Origin: Acidobacteriota bacterium
GTDB taxonomy: Bacteria > Acidobacteriota > Vicinamibacteria > Vicinamibacterales > UBA2999
Assembly: GCA_013813075.1 (NCBI GenBank)
Contig: JACCSI010000582.1
Coordinates: 1-7,156, forward strand
Length of the DNA: 7,156 nucleotides
Direction: 5' to 3'
Shown: piece by piece, positions 1-6,693 of the stretch
How positions within the stretch are numbered: position 1 is the first letter of the stretch
Layout of the letters: every line of letters begins with the position of its first letter
Notes under the pieces: generated by a model
The model's database searches: none
The model's input: only the letters and a program-made list of their open reading frames with translations
What the model was told of the DNA's origin: nothing
Program-made: the position numbers and the translations under genes

Positions 1-825
1 ACGGCGATCGCTGCTGCGTATATGAACATCCCGTTGGCTCACACCATGGGCGGGGAGGTCACCGGCACGATCGACGAGAGCATCCGGCACGCCGTGACCA
101 AGCTTGCGCATGTGCACTTCCCGGCCAATAAGCTGGCGGCGGAGCGCATCCTTAAAATGGGCGAATCTCCTGAAACCGTCCACGTGGTCGGCTGTCCCCG
201 CATCGACCTCGTCGCCGAGATCCTCCGGACCGATGCAACCGACGGGCTGCAGGCTTTCATGGATCGGGAAGGCGTCGGCGTGCCCATTGACATCAACAAG
301 CCGTTTCTCCTGGTGTCACAGCATCCGGTGACGACGGAGTACGGTGCCGGAGAACGTCAGATTGAGGAAACGCTCGAAGCCTTGCAGCTGCTCAAGATGC
401 CGACCATCATGCTGTGGCCCAACGTCGACGCCGGTTCGGAAGACGTGGCGCGCGGGATGCGCAAGTTTCGCGAAAAGCACCACCCCAACATCCACTTCTA
501 CAAGAACTTTCCCGTCGAGATGTTCATCCGTCTGATCGACCGCGCGGCCGTTCTGATCGGCAATTCGAGCGCGCACATCCGCGAGGGCGAGTTCATCGGG
601 GCGCCGGCGGTCAACATCGGCTCGCGCCAGGCCGGCCGCGAGCGTGGCGCCAACATCATGGACGTCGGCTATGACCGTCACGAGATTGTCGAGGCGGTGA
701 GACGGCAACTCGCCCACGGCCGTTATCCCAGTCAACACATCTACGGTGATGGCCAGGCAGGGCCGCGCATTGCGGACATTCTCGCGACTGGTGTGCTGCG
801 CGTGCAGAAGCAGTTGATTTACTAG
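1..825 (+). CDS. neuC: UDP-N-acetylglucosamine 2-epimerase (hydrolysing), NeuC/LegG family, 5'-truncated by window edge
   Basis: The reading frame is open from base 1 and ends at TAG 823-825, giving 274 visible residues. The family usually has about 370-390, so roughly 100 N-terminal residues lie upstream; the ATG at 22 is internal. Enzymes of this family (GT-B fold, cytoplasmic) hydrolyse and epimerise UDP-GlcNAc, or a bacillosamine analogue in LegG, to release the manno-configured sugar that NeuB uses. Visible family signatures are HTMGGEVTGTIDESIRH (fragment residues 14-30), whose acidic residues (E19, D25) match conserved active-site acids; VVGCPRID; QHPVTTEYG; GNSSAHIREG (187-196), the nucleotide-binding loop; and the following IGSRQAGRERGAN. 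The stop codon overlaps the next gene's start by one base, consistent with one operon. Family assignment is firm. Substrate choice (UDP-GlcNAc versus UDP-2,4-diacetamido sugar) is not readable from this fragment, so the symbol is used at family level. Confidence 0.93.
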   Translation, partial: TAIAAAYMNIPLAHTMGGEVTGTIDESIRHAVTKLAHVHFPANKLAAERILKMGESPETVHVVGCPRIDLVAEILRTDATDGLQAFMDREGVGVPIDINKPFLLVSQHPVTTEYGAGERQIEETLEALQLLKMPTIMLWPNVDAGSEDVARGMRKFREKHHPNIHFYKNFPVEMFIRLIDRAAVLIGNSSAHIREGEFIGAPAVNIGSRQAGRERGANIMDVGYDRHEIVEAVRRQLAHGRYPSQHIYGDGQAGPRIADILATGVLRVQKQLIY

Positions 826-1532
826 TGGTCACGCTCGGGGTGATTCCTGCACGCGGCGGTTCCAAGGGAGTCCCACGAAAGAACCTCGCACTCCTTGGCG
901 GCCGTCCATTGATCGCCTGGACGTGTGAAGCCGCACGCGCGAGTCGGCGCCTTCACCGAGTGGTGTTGAGCTCCGATGACGACGAGATCACCGCCGCGGC
1001 GGCGGCATGCGGCGTGACCGCACCGTATCCGCGCCCCGCCGCGCTCGCAGGAGACGACGCGCAAATCCTGGACGTGCTGGTGGATTTGTTGACGACGATG
1101 GATCGGATCGAGGGCTACCGACCAGACGTCGTCGTGTTGCTCCAGCCGACGTCGCCACTTCGTAACGCGCAGCATATTGACGATGCGGTGACGTTGCTCG
1201 ACGAGACCGGCGCAGACAGCGTCGTCACGGTTGTGCGCGTGCCGCATCAGTTCAACCCCGTGTCGGTCCTGACGATGGAAGATAGGCGCCTGCGAGCGTT
1301 CATGCCGGGCCCGACTTTGACGCGAAGGCAGGACAAACCAGAAGTGTTTGCACGCAACGGTCCCGCCGTGCTCGCCACCCGACGCGAGGTGCTCGAGTCT
1401 GGGCGCCCGTATGGTGACGATGTGCGGGGCCTCGAGATGAGCGCGCAGGAGTCAGTCGACATCGACGAGCCGTTCGATCTGGAACTTGCGGCGTGGTGGT
1501 TCGAGCGAAAGGGCAGTCACGCGCGCGAATGA
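825..1532 (+). CDS. neuA: CMP-nonulosonic acid cytidylyltransferase (acylneuraminate cytidylyltransferase family)
   Basis: This 235-residue cytoplasmic enzyme transfers CMP from CTP to a nonulosonic acid, giving the CMP-sugar donor used by glycosyltransferases. The CTP-binding signature IPARGGSKGVPRKN is at residues 7-20. LQPTSPLR is at 106-113, the NeuA-type FARNG sugar loop at 175-179, and VDIDEPFD near 211-218. The Asp pair D212/D214 in that last motif matches the metal-binding pair of CMP-NeuAc synthetases. Length is normal for the single-domain form, with no fused esterase domain. The GTG start at 825 gives MVTLGVIPARGG, the expected first beta strand. It lies inside the upstream stop (TAGTG), pointing to translational coupling, and no good Shine-Dalgarno is seen close by. 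A GTG at 840 would remove the strand and is less likely. The 3' end overlaps the next gene by ATGA. The acceptor could be Neu5Ac, legionaminate or pseudaminate; the motifs do not separate these. Confidence 0.94.
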   Translation: MVTLGVIPARGGSKGVPRKNLALLGGRPLIAWTCEAARASRRLHRVVLSSDDDEITAAAAACGVTAPYPRPAALAGDDAQILDVLVDLLTTMDRIEGYRPDVVVLLQPTSPLRNAQHIDDAVTLLDETGADSVVTVVRVPHQFNPVSVLTMEDRRLRAFMPGPTLTRRQDKPEVFARNGPAVLATRREVLESGRPYGDDVRGLEMSAQESVDIDEPFDLELAAWWFERKGSHARE

Positions 1533-4171
1533 AGATCCTGTTCCTCGCCCGCCATTTTGGCTACCTGCGTAACTACGAGTCGGTGATCGCCGCGCTGGCC
1601 TCGCGCGGCCACACGCTGCACCTGGCGGCCGATCGCGACGAGGCGATCGGCGGTCGTGATCTGGTACAGCGTCTCGCCAAGCAGCATCCGGATCAGATCA
1701 CGGTCGGGTGGACGCCGGACCGCGAAGGCGATGATTGGTTGTGGCTGGCCACGAAGTTTCGACTGGCGCAGGACTTTCTGCGGTATCTCGACCCGATCTA
1801 CGACAACGCGACGCATTTGCGTCGGCGTGCGGAAGAGCGCACGCCCACTGCCGTCCTTGGCCTCATCCGCGTTCTCGGTATTGGAACGGGTGTCGGCCGG
1901 CGCGTCATGGCGGGCACGCTGGATATCCTGGAGCGTGCGGTCCCGCGTCATCCCGCGCTCGATACCTTCATTCGCGATCAGGCCCCGGACGTCGTCCTGA
2001 TCACGCCACTCGTCGATCTCGGGTCTCCCCAACTTGACCATCTCAAGAGTGCGCGCGCTCAGGGGTTGCGCACTGTGCTCTGCGTCGGCAGCTGGGATCA
2101 TCTGTCAAGCAAGTCGTTGATCCGCATCCCGCCTGACCGGGTGACGGTCTGGAACGACACGCAGCGTGCAGAAGCGGTCGACCTGCATCACCTGTCGGCG
2201 GAGCGTGTGGTTGTGACGGGGGCGCAATGCTTCGACCACTGGTTTGGCCGGCAGCCCAGTCGCTCTCGAGAGGAGTTCTGCAGGGAACTCGGCCTCCCCG
2301 TCGACCGGGCGTTCATCCTCTGGCTGGCCTCGTCATTGTTCCGTGGGTCGAAGCCCGAGGCAGAGCTGGTCGAGGAATGGATTCGGCGGCTCCGCGGGTC
2401 GGCCGATCCGCAATTGCGCTCGTTGGCGGTCGTTGTGCGGCCGCATCCTGCGCGGCTCGATGAATGGCGTCACGTCGACCTGTCGTTGTTCGACGATGTG
2501 GTGCGGCGTGGCGGAAACCCGATTGAAGAAGGCGCGAAGAACGATTACTTCGACTCGATGTCTCACGCGGCCGCGGTCGTCGGGCTCAACACCAGTGCCA
2601 TGCTGGAGGCGGGAATTGTCGGGCGCCCAGTGCTGTCGATCGTGCTCGACGACTACAAGCGCAACCAAGAGGGGACGCTCCATTGGCGCTACCTGCAGGA
2701 GGTTGGAGGCGGACTGCTGCATGTTGCGCATGGGTTCGACGAACATTTCGTGCAGCTCAAGGCTGCGATCAACGACCCGCATGCGGCGGCTGACCGGAGC
2801 CGCAAGTTCGTGGAAGCGTTCATTCGGCCGTTCGGGCTGGATGTTGCCGCGACACCGCGCTTTGTTCAGGCGATTGAGGCGTTAGCGGCCGTGCCCGCCC
2901 CCCGACCCCACCGTGCCGGCGTCGCGACCTTTTTCGGACGACCGTTGCTGCTGCCGCTAATCGGCCTGCGGAAGCTCCGTGCCGGCACGATTCGTCGCGG
3001 CAAGCAGTGGCGACGCGCGAGGAAGCGGTTGACCGAGCAGAGTCGTCGGACGCTCCGTACTGGCCTCAAGCAGCTCGTTCTGAAGCGTGTGCGGACCGAG
3101 GAGCCAAAGCTGATCCTGCCCAAACCCGAGCGCTTGCGCCTGCGCGCGCAAAGCATGTTCGACAAAGTCGAAGAGGTCGAAGACACGAAAGAAGCGCTGA
3201 TGCGCCTGTCCCGTTCGAGTCGGCCCATCCTGGTTGGCCCATGGCTGACAGAGACCGGGTTCGAGCTGCTGTATTGGATCCCGTTCCTCCACTGGGCCAA
3301 GACGTTCGGCAATCTTCGCGATGATCGGCTTGTGGTCGTGTCACGAGGCAACACCACGTCGTGGTATCAGCACCTGACGACGAACTATGTCGACGTGTTC
3401 GATTTCTTCACGCAGGACGAGTTCCGTGAGCGCAATGACCAACGCATCGAACAGCAAGGTGGTCAGCTGAAACATGTCGACGTGACAGACTTCGACAAAG
3501 ACATTCTGGAGCGTGTTCAACAGAGCCGCGGCGGGCCCGACCTCGAAATGATTCATCCCTCCCTGATGTACAACCTGTTTCGCATCTTCTGGCGGCTGCA
3601 AGCCTCCGTCGGGCTGGTCCAGGGGTACACGCTGCATCGCAAGCTCGAGGCGCCACCGCTCGGAACATTGGCCGCGTCGCTGCCGAAGGAGTACATCGCG
3701 GTGCGTTTCTACACGAACCGCGGATTCCCGGACACGCCGCGCAATCGCGCGTTCGTGAGCTCGTACCTTTCACAGCTTGCTGAGTCGAGCGAGATCGTCG
3801 TGCTCAACACCGGGCTGCGGCTGGACGATCACACCGATTTCACCAGCGCCACCCGCGGCCGGATCCACACCGTCGAGCATCTGATGGATGCGCGAAACAA
3901 CCTCGATACGCAAACCCGCATCATTGGCGGCGCCAAAGCGTTCATCGGCACCTACGGCGGCTTTGCCTACCTGGCACCGTTGATGGGCGTGCCGACGCTG
4001 TCGTTTTACTCGGATCCGACCGGCTTCCGGATTGATCACCTGGAGATCGCCAAGCGCGCCTACACGGACCTCAACTCCGCGTCATTTCTGGCGCTCGATG
4101 TCCGTGACGTCGACGTGCTTCGGATTGCCCTCGGCGTCGGGGAGGGGCTGCTGCACGCGCCGCCCAAATGA
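1529..4171 (+). CDS. Large two-module putative glycosyltransferase (GT-B/TagF-like N half plus unassigned C-terminal module)
   Basis: The protein has 880 residues. The start is taken as ATG 1529 (MKILFLARHFGYLRNYESV), which overlaps the neuA stop as ATGA; an upstream in-frame start at 1493 would add 12 residues that lie inside neuA. The N-terminal half (about 1-460) looks like a GT-B transferase related to TagF/CDP-glycerol-type and capsule transferases. It has a Rossmann-like first strand with ALASRGH, SWDHLSSK at 188-195, VWND, RPHP at 304-307, and VGLNTSAMLEAG (N354, S356, E360) followed by GRP, the usual C-lobe donor-site pattern. An Arg/Lys-rich linker spans about 480-530. The C-terminal module (565-869) carries GPWLTETGFELLYWIPF (570-586), HPSLMYNLF (from H676), RFYTN (726-730) and GTYGGFAYLAPL (807-818). 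No signal peptide or transmembrane segment is apparent, so it is probably cytoplasmic or membrane-peripheral. By context it builds a nonulosonate-containing surface glycan. The C module's activity is unknown to me. Confidence 0.85.
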   Translation: MKILFLARHFGYLRNYESVIAALASRGHTLHLAADRDEAIGGRDLVQRLAKQHPDQITVGWTPDREGDDWLWLATKFRLAQDFLRYLDPIYDNATHLRRRAEERTPTAVLGLIRVLGIGTGVGRRVMAGTLDILERAVPRHPALDTFIRDQAPDVVLITPLVDLGSPQLDHLKSARAQGLRTVLCVGSWDHLSSKSLIRIPPDRVTVWNDTQRAEAVDLHHLSAERVVVTGAQCFDHWFGRQPSRSREEFCRELGLPVDRAFILWLASSLFRGSKPEAELVEEWIRRLRGSADPQLRSLAVVVRPHPARLDEWRHVDLSLFDDVVRRGGNPIEEGAKNDYFDSMSHAAAVVGLNTSAMLEAGIVGRPVLSIVLDDYKRNQEGTLHWRYLQEVGGGLLHVAHGFDEHFVQLKAAINDPHAAADRSRKFVEAFIRPFGLDVAATPRFVQAIEALAAVPAPRPHRAGVATFFGRPLLLPLIGLRKLRAGTIRRGKQWRRARKRLTEQSRRTLRTGLKQLVLKRVRTEEPKLILPKPERLRLRAQSMFDKVEEVEDTKEALMRLSRSSRPILVGPWLTETGFELLYWIPFLHWAKTFGNLRDDRLVVVSRGNTTSWYQHLTTNYVDVFDFFTQDEFRERNDQRIEQQGGQLKHVDVTDFDKDILERVQQSRGGPDLEMIHPSLMYNLFRIFWRLQASVGLVQGYTLHRKLEAPPLGTLAASLPKEYIAVRFYTNRGFPDTPRNRAFVSSYLSQLAESSEIVVLNTGLRLDDHTDFTSATRGRIHTVEHLMDARNNLDTQTRIIGGAKAFIGTYGGFAYLAPLMGVPTLSFYSDPTGFRIDHLEIAKRAYTDLNSASFLALDVRDVDVLRIALGVGEGLLHAPPK
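3221..4135 (+). other. C-terminal module, copy 1 (residues 565-869 of the first large protein)
   Basis: This is a segment of about 305 residues that aligns nearly without gaps to 5722-6630. Over the first 85 residues I hand-count about 49 identities to copy 2. It starts with beta-strand-like ILVGPW and then GFELLYWIPF. A central HPSLMYNLF and the RFYTN strand follow, then LNTG and GTYGGFAYLAPLMGVP. The last motif resembles the sugar-nucleotide-binding loop of GT-B enzymes such as heptosyltransferases or fucosyltransferases (an inference from pattern). I do not recognise a named family. Confidence 0.75.
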
Positions 4172-6675
4172 CGCTGCTTTTTTGCCTCGATCGTGAAGCC
4201 ACTCTCGAACGATTACAGCCTGTCGTCGCTGTGACGTGCGAGCACGGGCATGCGGTCCAGGTGTGGGTCGACACGTTCGCGGACGGGTCCGCGGTTGCAC
4301 GAGCGCAGGCCGCCGGCGCGCAAGTGCGGTTGACTCCGCGCGCGGCCAGCGAACATTGGCGAGCCGTCATGCTTCGCGTGTGGTCCTCGCGGGACTATAT
4401 GCGGACGCTCCATCGCGAGTGGTCGGCAGTGCCGCACGAGCGGCATGCGGCAAAATCCGCCGCGCCGCCTGGCTTTGCGGCGCTCGTTGAACGAACACCG
4501 CTGAGATTCGGCCCGGCGCGACGCGGCGTCGACGCGCTGCTGGGTCTGCTCGAGCAATCGGCGCCGGTGTCGATGTCTCTGGAGCGCGACCTCCGCCGGG
4601 TTGCGCCCGACGTCGTTGTCATCAGCCCCGGGCTTCGGTGGGGTTATGCGCAAGGCGACTACCTGTTTGCAGTCGCGACGCTGGGCATCCGCTCCGCCGT
4701 GATGACTGACGGTGCGGCCGAGGTGCGAAACGGGCCGCTGCTGCGACCCCGCCCCAGCAAGCTGTTCGTCTGGAACAACGACGAAGCCGCGGCCGCGGTG
4801 GCGCGCGACCCGAGGTTGTCGAATCGTGTGGTGGTGAGCGGTGCTGTATCGATGACGCAGTGGGAGCAATCGGTCACCCACGATCGCCGCGCGGCCGTGC
4901 GCCAGCACATCGGCCTAGGCGATGAAGACGCATACGTCCTGTACGTGGGCAGCGACCTTGGCAAGATGTCGGTCGGGGAACCCCAGATTGCGGCGCGCCT
5001 GGAGAGCGCGATTGCGGACGCCTTCGGGGCCGGCAGACTCAAGATGCTGGTGCGGCCGCACCCAGAGTTCAAGAGCGTCTGGGAGGTGCCGGAGTCTCAC
5101 GTGTCTGCCGATCTGGGTGCGCTCGTCGCCGAAGCGATGGCGGTCGTCGGTGTCCGGACCCGACTTCTTGCGGAAGCGGCGATTGCCGGGCGCCCAGTTG
5201 TTATCCTTGACCTGCCGGACTTCAACCGCGACGGTAGTGCGACGCGACTTCAACCTCTCCTCGAAGAACTACCGCGCGCCGGATCGATCGATGAGGCCGT
5301 TCGTCACGTCAAGGACGCACTCAGTGGCCCACGTGCCGGCACTGTTCCTGAGAGGGTCTGGCGTCCCAACGGCGATCCGGTTCACGTCACGATCGCGGCG
5401 CTCGAGCAACTCGGCAGCGAAGCAGCGCCAGCACGGCGACGTGCTGGCTTCGCTCTTACCGCGAGGCCGGTGGTGTGGGCACCCGTGGCCGTACGGCAGG
5501 CCGCGTCGGCAGGCCGAAGGTGGAGCAAAGACAGCAAGCGTGCGGTCCGGAAACTGAAAGACAGAACGAGCAGGCAATTTCGTCGACGTCTGCGCACGAT
5601 CAGCGAGCAACGTCTGGCGATGCGTGCCTTCGTGCTGGGTACAGGAGAAGATCTCGAAGTTCTGGAGCTCGAGGCCGCGCGGGTCGCTCGCGAGACCATC
5701 ACGGACATCGCACGCCGCGGGGGACCGATCATCGTCGGCCCGTGGCTCAGTGAAGCGGGTTTCGAGCTGCTCTACTGGATTCCATTTGTGCGATGGGCAA
5801 AGACATACGGCAACATTCGCGAAGATCGCCTGATCGTGCTGTCACGCGGCGGTGCGCAGCCCTGGTATGCGGACGTCGCGAGTCGGTATGTCGATCTCCT
5901 GTCGCTGTACAGCGTCGACGAGTTTCGCGAGAAGAATGAAGCACGCATCGTGACGCAGGGCGGACAGAAGCAGCGCGGGCGCGCTGACTTCGAACGCGAA
6001 ATTATCGAGCGCGCGTCGTACGCGGTGGGGGTGAAGAAGGCGCAGTGGCTGCACCCATCTCTGATGTACAACCTGTTTAACCTGTTCTGGATGCAGCGTG
6101 CGCCGGCGTCATTGGTTCAGCAGTTTACCGTCCACCGCAAGCTGCCAGTGCCCGACGTCGAATTACCGGCCGAATTGCCGCCCAAGTTCGTGGCCGCCAA
6201 GTTTTACACGAACGCGAGCTTCCCCGACTCCGCTGACAATCGGCACTTCGTGAGTCACGTGCTGCGGCAATTGACGGCGCAGCATGATGTTGTGCTGCTG
6301 AATACAGGTATCGCGTTCGACGATCACGGCGAGTTCACACCGGCAGAGTCCGCGCGTTTGTACCAAGTCGCGCATCGTTTGTCGCCCGGAGACAACTTGC
6401 GCCTGCAAACGAGAATCGTCGCTGCGGCTGATGCGTACGTCGGCACCTACGGAGGGTTCTCGTACTTGGCGCCGTTGTGCGGCGTCAACGCCCTCACGTT
6501 TTTCAGCGAGCCGTCGGCATTTCGTCACGATCATCTTGATGTCGCCAGACGGGTGTTCGAGGAAATCGAAGGCGGGCGGTTTATCGCCGCCCGCACCGGC
6601 GAGCTGCAATTTCTTCAAACGGTGCTCGGCACCCCAGCTGCGGCGCGCGTCAGTGCGGCCGCAGGGTCGCGGTGA
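4168..6675 (+). CDS. Second large two-module putative glycosyltransferase, paralogue of the preceding gene
   Basis: The protein has 835 residues and starts at ATG 4168, in a 4-base ATGA overlap with the previous gene. A GGAGG lies about 22 bases upstream (4141-4145), which is too far for a standard site, so coupled reinitiation is likely. The layout matches its neighbour: N-terminal GT-B-like half, basic linker (about 443-485), then the conserved C module (519-821). Shared landmarks are APDVVVISP, LFVWNNDEA, VRPHP (R296-P299), GRPV, GPWLSEAGFELLYWIPF (524-540), HPSLMYNLF (from H629), KFYTN (678-682) and GTYGGFSYLAPL (759-770). The N half is more diverged than the C half. The SWDHLSSK motif is replaced by TDGAAEVRN (180-188), and the NTS of the C-lobe loop by RTR (330-332). 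The protein may thus use a different donor or have lost N-domain catalysis. No membrane segment is apparent. Function is inferred from domain look and from its place between neuA and neuB. Confidence 0.84.
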   Translation: MTLLFCLDREATLERLQPVVAVTCEHGHAVQVWVDTFADGSAVARAQAAGAQVRLTPRAASEHWRAVMLRVWSSRDYMRTLHREWSAVPHERHAAKSAAPPGFAALVERTPLRFGPARRGVDALLGLLEQSAPVSMSLERDLRRVAPDVVVISPGLRWGYAQGDYLFAVATLGIRSAVMTDGAAEVRNGPLLRPRPSKLFVWNNDEAAAAVARDPRLSNRVVVSGAVSMTQWEQSVTHDRRAAVRQHIGLGDEDAYVLYVGSDLGKMSVGEPQIAARLESAIADAFGAGRLKMLVRPHPEFKSVWEVPESHVSADLGALVAEAMAVVGVRTRLLAEAAIAGRPVVILDLPDFNRDGSATRLQPLLEELPRAGSIDEAVRHVKDALSGPRAGTVPERVWRPNGDPVHVTIAALEQLGSEAAPARRRAGFALTARPVVWAPVAVRQAASAGRRWSKDSKRAVRKLKDRTSRQFRRRLRTISEQRLAMRAFVLGTGEDLEVLELEAARVARETITDIARRGGPIIVGPWLSEAGFELLYWIPFVRWAKTYGNIREDRLIVLSRGGAQPWYADVASRYVDLLSLYSVDEFREKNEARIVTQGGQKQRGRADFEREIIERASYAVGVKKAQWLHPSLMYNLFNLFWMQRAPASLVQQFTVHRKLPVPDVELPAELPPKFVAAKFYTNASFPDSADNRHFVSHVLRQLTAQHDVVLLNTGIAFDDHGEFTPAESARLYQVAHRLSPGDNLRLQTRIVAAADAYVGTYGGFSYLAPLCGVNALTFFSEPSAFRHDHLDVARRVFEEIEGGRFIAARTGELQFLQTVLGTPAAARVSAAAGSR
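5722..6630 (+). other. C-terminal module, copy 2 (residues 519-821 of the second large protein)
   Basis: This is the paralogous partner of 3221-4135. Every landmark motif is kept (GPWLSEAGFELLYWIPF, DEFREKN, HPSLMYNLF, KFYTN, LNTG, TQTRI-type LQTRI, GTYGGFSYLAPL, then FRHDHLDVA). The DNA is clearly diverged between copies, so this is an old duplication, not a recent direct repeat. That the C module is better conserved than the N half suggests it is the shared functional core. Confidence 0.75.
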
Positions 6676-6681
6676 TCCCGC

Positions 6682-6686
6682 GGGAG
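6682..6686 (+). promoter_or_regulatory. Ribosome binding site of the neuB-like gene
   Basis: GGGAG ends seven bases before GTG 6694, within the 18-base gap after the preceding stop codon. It supports the GTG start choice. It is the only junction in the window with a well-placed Shine-Dalgarno; the other junctions use overlapping stop/start codons instead. Confidence 0.7.
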
Positions 6687-6693
6687 TCGTTAC

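Noticed and set aside
1493..1528. In-frame upstream GTG that would extend the first large protein by 12 residues
   Set aside because: The extension lies entirely within the neuA 3' end. The ATG at 1529 gives a canonical hydrophobic first strand (MKILFLARHFGY) and an ATGA junction like the next one.
1517..2101. 194-codon open frame on the minus strand
   Set aside because: It is antisense to the first large gene, with no recognisable motif. The plus-strand frame is continuous and conserved with the paralogue.
4213..4908. 231-codon open frame on the minus strand
   Set aside because: It is antisense to the N half of the second large gene. Its translation is Arg/His-rich and low in complexity, typical of a GC-rich shadow frame.
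4922..5557. 211-codon open frame in another plus-strand frame, suggesting a possible frameshift in the second large gene
   Set aside because: The main frame keeps the expected motifs (VRPHP, GRPV) straight through this stretch, aligned with the first protein. The alternative frame gives Arg/Ser-rich text with no homology to it.
3221..6630. Direct DNA repeat or recent duplication that could recombine
   Set aside because: The two C-module regions match at protein level, but the DNA shares only short identical runs at conserved motifs, so this is an old paralogy.
6676..6693. Possible promoter or terminator between the second large gene and the neuB-like gene
   Set aside because: Only 18 bases are present. 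They hold a ribosome binding site but no stem-loop with a T-run, and there is no room for a -35/-10 pair within the gap.
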